DNA of 64,000 nt from Sphingomonas sp. Leaf407 (GCF_001425385.1 NZ_LMQO01000002.1:434001-498000); one strand, 5' to 3'; positions 53,365 to 62,277 are shown, counted from the first letter of the stretch. A program made the numbers and translations. The notes: a model not told the origin generated them from the letters alone.

Positions 53365-55088
53365 TGTGCCAGCACCATTCGCGCACGCCCCGGCTGCCCC
53401 TGCGCGATCAGCAGCCGGGCATGAAGATTGGCCAGCGTCCGGTCGGCGGGATCGGCGTCGCGCAGCGCCTCGACCATCGCCACCGCCTCGCGCCCGCGCC
53501 CCAGCCGGTCGAGCAGTTCGGCGCGGGTCCGCCCCGCCTCGGGCGTCGCGGCCAGCGCACGTTCCAGCCACGGCCGCGCCGCGCCTGCGCCGTTCGCCTT
53601 GGCCTGCGCATCGGCCATCAGCCGGATCGCGGCGACATCGTTCGGATGATCGCCCAGATGATCGCGCAACAACGCGATCGTCCGTGCGGCATCGCCACCG
53701 TTCCACGCACTCCACGCCAGATCGATCCGGTCGCGGGGGAAGGCGATTCCCGCCGCGATCCGCGCACGCGCCAGCGCCGCCGCCTGCGCCGGATCGACGC
53801 GGCGCGGGGTCGCGCCGCTCGCCGCGCGCAACTGATCGACCGACAGCGCCCGCCCGTCGAGCAGCCGCGCCAGCACTGCCCGCGCGCCCGCGCCATCGCC
53901 CGCCGCATTGGCCAGCGTCAGCCGGGTCAGCAACGTCTCGTTCCTGTCGGCCAGCGGATGGCGGCCAAGGAACGCCAGCGCCTCGGCCGGGCGGTCGCGC
54001 TCGGCATAGGCGCTCAGCCATTGCCGCTGTTCGTCGGCGTCGCCGCTCAGCGTGCGCTGCCGCAACCACGCCAGATCGCGGGCATCGGGCCTTGGTCCCA
54101 GCAAATACAGCAACCGCCTGGCCGCCGCGCGATCGGTCCCGCCGGTCGCCGACGCGCGCATCAGCAGCGCGGTCGCATCGTCGCGCGCGCCCAGCGCCAG
54201 CAACCGTTCGGCGAGTATCGGCAGATCGGCCCCGCTCGCCCCGGCACGCGCCATCACCTGCGCGCGCAACCCCGCCTTGTCGCCGGCTTGGGCAAGAATC
54301 GCCTCGCGCGCCGCCTCGACCTGCGCGGGCGGCAGCATCCCCGCCGCCGCGAGCGCGCCCGCCCGGTCGCCACGCGCCTGCGCCACCCGGATCGCGGTCC
54401 ACGGGTCCTTCGCGCGCCAGTCGCTGCTGACCCGGTCGAGCGTCGCAATCAGGTCATAGCGTTTCCGCTGCTCCAGCCGCTGGACGAGGTCGAGCGTCAG
54501 CGCCGCATCGGGCCGGGGAATCGCCCCGGCCTGCGCCGCGCGCACCAGTAGGTCGGGCCGGTCGAGCGCATAGGCCGCCGCGACGATCGCCGGGGCGGGC
54601 ACCTCGCCGCGTCCCTCGACCGTCCGCGCCAGCAGCGCCGCCGCCTCGTCCTTCCGCCCGGCCTTTGCCAGCAGGTCCATCCTCAGCGGCCAACTCGCCG
54701 CGCTCGCCCCGTCGGGCCGCGCCGCCAGATAGGCGAGCGCCACCGGCCCGCGCCCGGCGGCGGCAAGGTCATAGGCGACCTGCAGCGTCGTCACCTTCTC
54801 GCCCGCGTCGATCAGCCGCTGGGTCAGCGCCGCCAGCGTCGCGGCATCGGCGGTCGCGATCTGCGCGGCGATCGCCGGCAGCGGCGGCGGACGGTCGAGC
54901 GGGATCACCGGCGTGGGCCGCGCCGGCGGCGGCACCGCGACCGACACGACGATCGGCGGCCTTGCGCGCCGTTCGACATGCAGCACCTCCAGCGGTCCAG
55001 GCAGCAGCAGCGCGGCGGCGGCAAGGATCGCCAGCCCCGCGACCACCGGCACGCCGATCGCCAGCCACCGGTCGGGTGCCGCCCTCAT
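53361..55088 (-). CDS. TPR-rich periplasmic protein, PelB N-terminal equivalent
   Basis: The 575-residue protein has one N-terminal membrane helix (WLAIGVPVVAGLAILAAAAL, about 8-30), a Pro-rich linker, then many TPR-like helix pairs to the end (AAASWPLRMD-type; for example AEALAFLGRHPLADRNETLL, AGDGAGARAVLARLLDGRAL, REAVAMVEALRDADPADRTL). PelB of Pseudomonas uses such TPRs in the periplasm to guide Pel and to bind PelA. Here the TPR half is a separate protein. It overlaps the barrel gene at its 3' end and the GH114 gene at its 5' end. Confidence 0.83.
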   Translation of the reverse strand: MRAAPDRWLAIGVPVVAGLAILAAAALLLPGPLEVLHVERRARPPIVVSVAVPPPARPTPVIPLDRPPPLPAIAAQIATADAATLAALTQRLIDAGEKVTTLQVAYDLAAAGRGPVALAYLAARPDGASAASWPLRMDLLAKAGRKDEAAALLARTVEGRGEVPAPAIVAAAYALDRPDLLVRAAQAGAIPRPDAALTLDLVQRLEQRKRYDLIATLDRVSSDWRAKDPWTAIRVAQARGDRAGALAAAGMLPPAQVEAAREAILAQAGDKAGLRAQVMARAGASGADLPILAERLLALGARDDATALLMRASATGGTDRAAARRLLYLLGPRPDARDLAWLRQRTLSGDADEQRQWLSAYAERDRPAEALAFLGRHPLADRNETLLTRLTLANAAGDGAGARAVLARLLDGRALSVDQLRAASGATPRRVDPAQAAALARARIAAGIAFPRDRIDLAWSAWNGGDAARTIALLRDHLGDHPNDVAAIRLMADAQAKANGAGAARPWLERALAATPEAGRTRAELLDRLGRGREAVAMVEALRDADPADRTLANLHARLLIAQGQPGRARMVLAQ

Positions 55089-55960
55089 CTACCCGGCTCC
55101 GGCCACAACCGGTCGAGCGCCAGCGTCGAGACATAGGGGAGGAACCCCGCCGCCCGTTCGCGGGCATAGAGCGCGGCGACGGCGGTCGGATCGGCGGGGT
55201 CCCAGTAATCGAGCGTATGCAGCGCCAGCCGGGGATTGATCGCGGCGGCACGCCGGAGCCGGTCGGCCTGCCACTGCCAGTCGCTCTCCGACAGGGTTTC
55301 ATACGCCTTGGTCGCGAAGTTCCACCGCGTCGCCATCGCCTCGCCCAGCACATGGTCGATGCTCGGCGCGACCGAATCGAGCAGGGCATAGCCCCGGTTC
55401 AGCATGATGCGAATCGCGGGAAACCGCGCGCGCACGGCGGCGATCAGCGCGGCCCCTGCCTGCACCATGGCCTTGTTCCTGATCGGGTCCTGCCGTTCCA
55501 TTGCCTCGGCGTTATCCATCGTATCGATGAAGATTCCGTCATAACCCTTGGCCAATATCGCCGGCACGATCGTATCGATCACCGCGTTCGTCCACGCCGG
55601 ATGGCGCAGGTCGACGAAGCGCGCGTCGGGCCAGTGCGGGTTGGGCTTGCCGAGTGCGCCGGCCTTGTCCAGCGCGGCGAAATAGGGGCGCTGCCGCTCG
55701 ACCTCGCCGAAGCTGACATAGCCGAGCAGCTTCGACCCCGGCCCGCGCAGCGGCGCGATCGGCCGGGCGTGATGCGGCTCCAGGACGAGCAGGCCATAGC
55801 CCTGCGCCACGGCGGGCACGCTCGCCGCACCATAATCGACCGCCCAGCGCAGCGTCGCGGGCGGACTGCCTTCGGCGCGACGGCGCAGCGCCACGGTCAG
55901 CGCCATGGCGCCCGCGCCCAGCGTCATCAGCCGCCGCCGTCCGATCATCGTCACAACCAA
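55085..55960 (-). CDS. GH114 endo-alpha-1,4-polygalactosaminidase, PelA hydrolase-domain equivalent
   Basis: The 291-residue protein has a twin-arginine-like or Sec leader (RRRLMTLGAGAMALTVALRR) and the GH114 barrel: WAVDYGAASVPAVAQGYGLL, KLLGYVSFGEVERQRPYF with a Glu, then YDGIFIDTMDNAEAME with a catalytic-type Asp. In P. aeruginosa, PelA is a 948-residue protein with this domain plus a deacetylase. The deacetylase is missing here. Product trimming or release of the polymer is the likely role. It overlaps both neighbours. Confidence 0.87.
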   Translation of the reverse strand: MVVTMIGRRRLMTLGAGAMALTVALRRRAEGSPPATLRWAVDYGAASVPAVAQGYGLLVLEPHHARPIAPLRGPGSKLLGYVSFGEVERQRPYFAALDKAGALGKPNPHWPDARFVDLRHPAWTNAVIDTIVPAILAKGYDGIFIDTMDNAEAMERQDPIRNKAMVQAGAALIAAVRARFPAIRIMLNRGYALLDSVAPSIDHVLGEAMATRWNFATKAYETLSESDWQWQADRLRRAAAINPRLALHTLDYWDPADPTAVAALYARERAAGFLPYVSTLALDRLWPEPGR

Positions 55961-57348
55961 CGCCCTCCGTGCCCGACGACCGCGGGATTGTTACCGACGA
56001 ACAACAGGTACGTCAGGTTCACGCTCGCCTCCGCGACCAGCGCGATGCCGACCGACGCACCGACCACCGCGCCCGCCATATAGCCCCAGCCGAACGCCGC
56101 GAACCCCGCATCGAACTGCGCCCAGGTGGCGATCGCGCTGCCGATCGCAAAGGCGGTCCATGTCGCCAGGATGCGCCCGAACAGGTCGTAATAGGCGAGC
56201 ACCACCGTGGTCGCGATCGCGATCAGGTGGAACACGACCCCCGCCGAAGTCTGGCGAAACGCGAAGATCGCGCGCATGTCCGCGCCGATCAGGTCGAACA
56301 GCGGCACCGCTAGCACCCATGCCAGCGCCGCGACCAGCAACTGCACCAGCACCAGCAGGCGGATACCGTCGATCATCGTGCGCACCACGTCGCCGCGCGC
56401 CTCCTCGATCCGCTCCATCGTCGACGTGCCGGTACAGCGCGCCAGCATGCTGCCGAACGCCCGGTCGAACCGCGTCTCGGTGACGATCAGCAGCAGCGTC
56501 AGCCCCGGCACGATCGTCAGCAGGCCGAGGAAACTGCCCTCGTCGTTGATCGGATTGAGCCGCAACAGCCCCAGCGCCCAGCCACTTTCAGGACCGAACC
56601 ACAAAATCCATTTGTCGATCCAGATCGCCGCGACCCCGGCCACCCCGGCCAGCGCGATGATCGTCGCCAGCCGCCTTGGCATTGCTTGCGGAGAGGGCAG
56701 CACCGGATCGCCCGCGAAATGGCGGCGCAACAGCAACAGGATCGCGCCCAGCGTCGTGCCGATCCCCAGCGTCACCACCGCCAGCACGCTCGTCAGCCCG
56801 GCGTGCGGGATCAGCAGCAGGACCCCGGTCGACAGCGCGATGCCGAGCAGATAGGCGGCGGGCACCGCGCGGAACCGGTTGAGCGTGGTCAGCATCGGCG
56901 CCGCGATCCAGATCTGCGTCAGCCACGCCAGCGTCACTGCCGACAGCAGCGCCGGCCACAGCGACAATCCGGCCAGCAGCGCGAACAGGATGACGCCTGC
57001 CGCCAGCCCGATCGCGCCCCCCGCCGCCAGCGCGACCAGCAGGATGCCGGGGATCGCCGCCGCGTCGCGCGCGAAGATGCGATCGGCGACCAGCCGCGTC
57101 GCGACGAGGCCGATCGGCGCGGCGGCCAGCGCCGACAGGCTGAACGCATAGATCAGCACCGTCTGCACGACATGCGCGGCATCGCCGCTCAGGTGATGCG
57201 CCGCCCAGCGTTCGAGCAGGATCATCGCGCCTGCGGTGATGAGCCACGGCCCCGAACTGATGATCGCGCCATGCACGGCGGCCCCGGCGATCCCGCCGAC
57301 CCCGCCCTCGCGCGCCACCCGCGCCAGTTGAAACCCGATACCCGCCAT
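55951..57348 (-). CDS. pelG: PelG-type polysaccharide transporter/synthase subunit
   Basis: PelG is the polytopic inner-membrane protein of the Pel synthase complex. The 465-residue product has about 12 membrane helices and the PelG N-terminus MAGIGFQLARVAREGGVGGI, then ISSGPWLITAGAMILLERWA. Middle landmarks are WLTQIWIAAPMLTTLNRFRA, FGPESGWALGLL and ILATWTAFAIGSAIATWAQ. It starts 45 bases after the end of the RTX deacetylase gene, the only real gap in the run, and overlaps the GH114 gene. Confidence 0.93.
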   Translation of the reverse strand: MAGIGFQLARVAREGGVGGIAGAAVHGAIISSGPWLITAGAMILLERWAAHHLSGDAAHVVQTVLIYAFSLSALAAAPIGLVATRLVADRIFARDAAAIPGILLVALAAGGAIGLAAGVILFALLAGLSLWPALLSAVTLAWLTQIWIAAPMLTTLNRFRAVPAAYLLGIALSTGVLLLIPHAGLTSVLAVVTLGIGTTLGAILLLLRRHFAGDPVLPSPQAMPRRLATIIALAGVAGVAAIWIDKWILWFGPESGWALGLLRLNPINDEGSFLGLLTIVPGLTLLLIVTETRFDRAFGSMLARCTGTSTMERIEEARGDVVRTMIDGIRLLVLVQLLVAALAWVLAVPLFDLIGADMRAIFAFRQTSAGVVFHLIAIATTVVLAYYDLFGRILATWTAFAIGSAIATWAQFDAGFAAFGWGYMAGAVVGASVGIALVAEASVNLTYLLFVGNNPAVVGHGGRWL

Positions 57349-57393
57349 GACCGTCCTCTACCCCGGCCATAGCCGGGGTTTCGTAACAGTGCC

Positions 57394-60300
57394 TTACAGG
57401 AAGAAGTCGTTGGCGGTCAGATTGTGGTGGCCGAGCAGCGCGATCGAGAAGTCGGCGACGCTGCCGACCCCGGTATTGCCCTCGACGACGGTATATTCCT
57501 TGCCGTCGATCATCTGGAAGCTGAAGCGGAGCTGCGCCGCGCCGGTGAACTTCGCGCCGGCGTTGCCGAGCAGGCTGAACGCCTGATCTCCGCGCGCCAA
57601 CGACGACGTGTTGGCGTCGATCGCCGACAGGTCGATCTTGTCCTCGCCCGAACGGAAATCGGTGATGACATCGCGCAGCGACGACGACGTCAGCGAATCG
57701 CCGCTGCGCTCGAACCGGAACACGTCGGCGCCGGCACCACCGGTCATGACGTCGCGGTCGTCGCCGCCGATCAGCGTGTCGTTGCCGTCGCCACCGTTCA
57801 GCGTGTCGCGCCCGTCGCCGCCGATCAGCGTGTCGTTGCCGCCAAGGCCGTTCAGCACGTCGTTGCCCCAGCTCCCGTTGAGCATGTCCTGCTCGCTGGT
57901 GCCGTTCATCGTTTCGGAAAAGATCGTTCCGGTCTGGTTCAGCCCGACGACGTCCTTCACGAACACCCACAGCAACTGCTTGTCGCTGACGCCGTAGGAA
58001 TCGGTCGCGACGACGGTCACGTCATAGATGTTGTTGCGATCGGAATCCTGCGGGTTCTCGAAATCGGGCGCGGTCTTGAACGTCAGCACGCCGCTCACCG
58101 GATCGATATTGAACAGCGATCCCTCGCCCCCTGCCGCGATCGAATAACGGATGCTGTCGCCGTCGCGCAGATTGGGGTCGGTCGCGGTGACGGTCGCGAC
58201 CGCGGCCGTGTTCTCGTTCACCGAGATCGATCCGTTGTCGCCGCCCCCCGACGAGGTGATCGTCGGTCCGCCGGTCTGTTCGAACACGTTCCTGACCGTC
58301 ACGTACAACAGTTGCTTGTCGGTCGCACCGAACGAATCGGTCGCGACGACGGTCACGTCATAGATGTTGTTGCGGTCCGAATCCTGCGGGTTCTCGAAAT
58401 CGGGGGCGTTCTTGAACGTCACCACGCCGGTCACCGGATCGACATTGAACAGATGGCCTTCACGACCCGGCTCGATCGAATAGCGCACGCTGTCGCCGTC
58501 GCGCAGGTCCGGGTCGGTCGCGACGACGGTCGCGACGGCGGTGGTGTTCTCGTTGATCGCCGGAACCCATGCCGCATCGCTGCCCGCGAACGAGGTGATC
58601 GTCGGCCCGCCGGTCTGTTCGACCGCGTTCTTGACGTTCACCCACAGCAACTGCTTGTCGACCACGCCGCGCGCATCGGTGGCGACGACGGTGACGTCAT
58701 AGATGTTGTCGCGGTTCGAATCCTGCGGGTTCTCGAAATCGGGGGCCTTGATGAACTTCAGCACGCCCGTCACCGGGTCGATCTCGAACAGCCGGCCTTC
58801 GCCGCCCTCGCCGATCGAATAGCGGATCGTGTCGCCCTGCGCGACGTTCGGATCGGTGGCGATGACCGCGCCGACGATCGTGCTGTTCTCGGTCAGCGTC
58901 ATCTGGCCCCAGTCGCCGCCGCCGGCCGAGGTGATCGTCGGGCCGGCGTTGGCGATCTGCTGCAGCTTCACGACATGGCTGCCGATCGCGCCCAGATCGA
59001 TCGTCGCGACCTCGCCGATCAGCGATTCGAGCTTGCCACCCTCGACCGTGATCCAGTTGGTGCCCGGCGCCTTCAGGTCGATCTTGACCTTGCCCTCGCC
59101 CTCGGCGGTGAAGCTGATGTCCTTGCCGTCGCCCGTCACCGATTGCAGCGACGCGCGCATCGGCAGCTCGGTGATGTGGGTCACGTCGTCGGCCGCCGCG
59201 CCCATCTTGATCTCGAAGGTGCCGCCCGCCATCGGCAGGAACACCTTGTCGCCGCTGTACGCATACCAGCCGGTGACGCTCTGGATGACCTGCCCCGTCT
59301 TCTGCCCGTCGACGTCGAGCGCGAACACGCCGGTGCCGAGCGGCGAGGTGACGTTGGCGGTGATCGTGTCGCCGACCACGTTGGTGACGATGCTTGCCTG
59401 ATCGAACGCCTGCACCCGCGCGGCCAGATCGGCGAGAGTCACGAATTCGATGCCGCTCTTGGCGGCCATCGCGACGAATTCGGTAAACATCGCCTGGGTA
59501 TAGGCGCTCGCCTGACCGTCGGCCGACCACATCGTCGGGCCGTAATCGTGCCACGGCCACACCACCACCGGCGCGTCGCCATTGGCGGTCAGCGTCGCGA
59601 ATTCCTTGGCCCACACCGCCTGCGCCTCGGCGACGGTCTTCTTCTGGAACTCGATCAGCGAGAAATCGAACGAGGTGTTCGGCGCGATATAGACCTGGCC
59701 CGACTTCGCATTGTCGGGGTTCATGAAGCCGATGGCGTTGGGATAGCCCGCGCCGACCCCCGAATAGCCGCCCGACAGATACTGCACGTATTTCAGGATT
59801 TCCTGCGACGTGGCGATCTGTTCGGGTGCGCCCGGCACCGCCGCGCCCGTCACCTTCGCATCGCGGCCGATGAAGTCGCTGATCGCCTTCTGCAATTCGG
59901 CACGGCTCTGGCCGAATTCATAGGCGACCTGATCGGGGGTCAGGATGTTGGTGTCGTGCGGGTGGGTGTAGCTGTGCGTCCCGATCTCGTTGCCCATGTC
60001 GAGCAGCGCTTTGTAATAGGGCAGCGACACCGCCCAGTCGGTCGACTGGCCCGTCGTCGGGCTGTTGCCGATGTTGACGTAATAGCTGCCGACGAAGTTG
60101 TATTTTTCCTTCCAGTCGGCGAGCAGCGGGATCAGCTTGTCATAGATGCCCGGCGCATTGCCTTCCGGGTTCACCTCGTCGCGCTCCTGGCTCTGGTCCA
60201 TGTCGACGCGCGAGGCGAACAGGCCGCTCTGCCGCGTCATCTGGAGACCGACCGACAGGCCGCTGCCATGGACCGAATAGTCGATCGCCTTCTGCAGCAT

Positions 60301-61422
60301 GTTCTCGTCGGCCATCACCGCTTCGGACGAGAAAATGACGTTGCGCCCGCCGGTCTGCGTCGCGATCGCCGCCGAATAGGTTTCGCCGTTCACCGTCGCG
60401 GTCGCGATCGTCTGGCCGGTGTTGCTCTCGCTCTTGAAGGCGTTCCAGCCGACGCCCTTATATTCATGCACGACCTGTCCGTCGGCATAGCCATCGAGCA
60501 CGGTGCCGTTGGGATCGGTCGCCCGAACCGTCACGTCGGCCGGGAAGCCGCCGGTCACGCGCGTTGCGTCGAACAACAGCTTCATCCGGCTGTAGCTGTC
60601 GCCCGGCAGCGCGTTGCCCGCCTGGTCGTTGGTCATGAACTCGCCGGCGGCGACGAGGCCGATGCCGAACTGCTTGGTCGCCTGCTCCAGCGTCTGCGCG
60701 ATCAGGTCGACCTTGCTCGCATCGACGTTGCGGAACGAGGGGAAGACGATGCTGTCATATTTTGCCAGCGTCGACAGGCTGGTCAGATCGCTCTCGGTCA
60801 GCACGTCGAACGGCACGCCCGCCTGCATCGCCTGGCTCTGCGCCGCCATGAACAACTGCGAATAGGCGGTCTTGCTGAAATAGGCGTTGGCGGTCGACTC
60901 CGACCACACGATCGCGATGCGGTGCGCCGGGTCGGCGGCGATGCCGGTGTCGTTGAACACGGTGAACGGCGTCGACGAATAATTGCCCGGCAGGAACACG
61001 TCGTCGTTCACGTCGAAGATGGTGTCGATCGCCTGCGGATTGCCGATCGCCGCCTTGGGCACGCGGAACTCGACGGTCGACTTGTCCGCCGACCACACCG
61101 CCTCGAGATTGGCGAGCACCAGCGTCTCGCCGGCCTTGCCGGTATAGAGCGATACGGTGCCGTCGCCGTTGAAATTGACGTTGTATTCCGCCCCGCCGGC
61201 GAACCCGAACACCTGATGGCCGGTGGTCGCGTTACGATCGGTGTTGAGCCACGCGGTCGTGTTCGCACCGATGACGCCCGGCGCCTTCAGCGCGAAGGCG
61301 AAGGTGTCGCCGTCGCTCTTGGCATAGATCGCATAGCCCTCGCCCAGCCCACGGTCGATCCGGTCCGCCTGGTTCCAGTCGTTCAGATTCCCGTCGAGCG
61401 TGATCGGAGTCGCGTTCGCCAT
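57394..61422 (-). CDS. Giant secreted polysaccharide deacetylase with cadherin-like and RTX repeats
   Basis: This 1342-residue protein is probably the type I secretion cargo. Residues about 1-165 form a CBM9/DOMON-like beta domain (TPITLDGNLNDWNQADR). About 165-390 is a Rossmann-like domain such as the middle part of PelA (RIAIVWSESTANAYF). About 395-680 is a deacetylase with metal-site Asp407/Asp409 (SRVDMDQSQ), His483 and His487 (GTHSYTHPHD) and VVWPWHDYGP (His625). About 820-1160 holds three cadherin-like repeats. RTX nonapeptides follow at about 1173-1235 (LNGGDGNDTLIGG). The C-terminus ends LTANDFFL, a type I signal style. No Sec signal is present. ATG 61422 is preferred over GTG 61428. 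Confidence 0.9.
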   Translation of the reverse strand: MANATPITLDGNLNDWNQADRIDRGLGEGYAIYAKSDGDTFAFALKAPGVIGANTTAWLNTDRNATTGHQVFGFAGGAEYNVNFNGDGTVSLYTGKAGETLVLANLEAVWSADKSTVEFRVPKAAIGNPQAIDTIFDVNDDVFLPGNYSSTPFTVFNDTGIAADPAHRIAIVWSESTANAYFSKTAYSQLFMAAQSQAMQAGVPFDVLTESDLTSLSTLAKYDSIVFPSFRNVDASKVDLIAQTLEQATKQFGIGLVAAGEFMTNDQAGNALPGDSYSRMKLLFDATRVTGGFPADVTVRATDPNGTVLDGYADGQVVHEYKGVGWNAFKSESNTGQTIATATVNGETYSAAIATQTGGRNVIFSSEAVMADENMLQKAIDYSVHGSGLSVGLQMTRQSGLFASRVDMDQSQERDEVNPEGNAPGIYDKLIPLLADWKEKYNFVGSYYVNIGNSPTTGQSTDWAVSLPYYKALLDMGNEIGTHSYTHPHDTNILTPDQVAYEFGQSRAELQKAISDFIGRDAKVTGAAVPGAPEQIATSQEILKYVQYLSGGYSGVGAGYPNAIGFMNPDNAKSGQVYIAPNTSFDFSLIEFQKKTVAEAQAVWAKEFATLTANGDAPVVVWPWHDYGPTMWSADGQASAYTQAMFTEFVAMAAKSGIEFVTLADLAARVQAFDQASIVTNVVGDTITANVTSPLGTGVFALDVDGQKTGQVIQSVTGWYAYSGDKVFLPMAGGTFEIKMGAAADDVTHITELPMRASLQSVTGDGKDISFTAEGEGKVKIDLKAPGTNWITVEGGKLESLIGEVATIDLGAIGSHVVKLQQIANAGPTITSAGGGDWGQMTLTENSTIVGAVIATDPNVAQGDTIRYSIGEGGEGRLFEIDPVTGVLKFIKAPDFENPQDSNRDNIYDVTVVATDARGVVDKQLLWVNVKNAVEQTGGPTITSFAGSDAAWVPAINENTTAVATVVATDPDLRDGDSVRYSIEPGREGHLFNVDPVTGVVTFKNAPDFENPQDSDRNNIYDVTVVATDSFGATDKQLLYVTVRNVFEQTGGPTITSSGGGDNGSISVNENTAAVATVTATDPNLRDGDSIRYSIAAGGEGSLFNIDPVSGVLTFKTAPDFENPQDSDRNNIYDVTVVATDSYGVSDKQLLWVFVKDVVGLNQTGTIFSETMNGTSEQDMLNGSWGNDVLNGLGGNDTLIGGDGRDTLNGGDGNDTLIGGDDRDVMTGGAGADVFRFERSGDSLTSSSLRDVITDFRSGEDKIDLSAIDANTSSLARGDQAFSLLGNAGAKFTGAAQLRFSFQMIDGKEYTVVEGNTGVGSVADFSIALLGHHNLTANDFFL
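57930..58930 (-). repeat. Three tandem cadherin-like repeats of about 336-339 bases
   Basis: Within the RTX deacetylase gene, a unit of 112-113 codons occurs three times. The block GTCATAGATGTTGTTGCG recurs (with small changes) at about 58021, 58357 and 58696. In the protein this is the motif FENPQDSDRNNIYDVTVVAT, then a run ending KQLLWV. The two inner copies differ at few positions, so recent duplication or gene conversion is likely. Confidence 0.85.
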
Positions 61423-61433
61423 TGCCACCTAAT

Positions 61434-61450
61434 CCCATGAATTCGATGGG
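61434..61450. promoter_or_regulatory. Palindrome in the leader of the RTX deacetylase gene
   Basis: CCCATGAATTCGATGGG has perfect CCCAT/ATGGG arms around GAATTCG and lies 12 bases upstream of the ATG at 61422. It could be an operator or an RNA hairpin affecting translation. There are weak -35/-10-like boxes further up (TTGCGA, GATACT), and no sigma-54 box. Confidence 0.25.
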
Positions 61451-61551
61451 ACGGCGCTTCGCACCCCGCAACTAGTATCGCAAGTATCCATAAGGCGGTC
61501 GCAAGTCGCTGCTATGGTTAATCCGTATCACGCTGACACGCGGGGTGCGAA

Positions 61552-61581
61552 TTCGGGACGATTCGGCCTGTTCGTCCCGAA
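61552..61581 (-). terminator. Hairpin after the alpha/beta hydrolase gene
   Basis: TTCGGGACGA and TCGTCCCGAA form a perfect 10-base stem with a 10-base loop, seven bases beyond the hydrolase stop. No T-run follows, so this is either a weak terminator or a regulatory structure ahead of the RTX gene. Confidence 0.4.
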
Positions 61582-61588
61582 ATATTGA

Positions 61589-62260
61589 TTATCGCACCGA
61601 TCGCCGGTCGTGCAGCCAGTCGTTCAGCAGCATCGTCACCTCGCCCGGCCGTTCGAGCGGGGAGAGGTGTCCGCAGTTGCGCAGGATGCGGAACTCGGCA
61701 TGCGGAATGCGCCGTGCCAGCGCGCGCGCATCGTCGGGCATGCAGATGCGGTCGCGGTCGCCGACCGCCACCAGCGTGGGCACATGGATCGCGCCGATCG
61801 CGTCGCTGATGTCAGGCCGTTCGAGCAGCGCGCGCCGCTGCCGTTCGAACACGGTGGCGCCGACGCGCTCGGCCATCGCCTGTGCCGGGCCGCTGACGAT
61901 CGGGCTGAGCGAGGGGTCGGCGTGCGGCGCGGTGGCCAGCATGCCCTGTTCGCCCACCGTCCGGCTGCGCACGTCCATCGACGCGCGCGTGCCGAACAGG
62001 GCGATGCGCACCACCCGGTCGGGCGCCTGCCGCACCATCTCCATCGCGACATAGCCGCCCAGACTGACCCCGGCGACCGCGAAGCGCGGCGGCGCTTGCG
62101 CCAGCACGCGCGCGGCCATCGCCTCCAGCGTGTCGTCTTGCGACAGATCGTTGAACTCGGGGGCCGCGACATCGGCCAGATCGAGGATCTGGTGCGCCCA
62201 GAGCCTCCCGTCGCATCCCATCGCGGGCAGCAGCATCAACGGTACGAGCGGGGCTTCCAT
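61589..62260 (-). CDS. Alpha/beta hydrolase, small
   Basis: This is a 223-residue alpha/beta hydrolase with the nucleophile elbow AVAGVSLGGYVAMEMVRQAP (Ser in GVSLGG), an acid region AVGDRDRICMPDDA and a C-terminal His in NCGHLSPLERP. It starts MEAPLVPLMLLPAMGCDGRL, with no signal peptide, so it is cytosolic. The substrate is unknown. It lies 17 bases downstream of the AbrB permease on the same strand, suggesting co-transcription with the organic acid genes. Confidence 0.88.
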   Translation of the reverse strand: MEAPLVPLMLLPAMGCDGRLWAHQILDLADVAAPEFNDLSQDDTLEAMAARVLAQAPPRFAVAGVSLGGYVAMEMVRQAPDRVVRIALFGTRASMDVRSRTVGEQGMLATAPHADPSLSPIVSGPAQAMAERVGATVFERQRRALLERPDISDAIGAIHVPTLVAVGDRDRICMPDDARALARRIPHAEFRILRNCGHLSPLERPGEVTMLLNDWLHDRRSVR

Positions 62261-62277
62261 GGCCGGTATCTCCAGAC

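Noticed and set aside
57930-58930. Regular repeats as a CRISPR array
   Set aside because: The unit is about 337 bases and coding, with no short direct repeats and spacers.
57424-61440. A 1338-codon open frame on the plus strand opposite the RTX deacetylase
   Set aside because: It is the antisense shadow of a real gene in GC-rich DNA: Arg/Asp/His/Val-rich with no domain pattern, while the minus strand shows clear motifs throughout.
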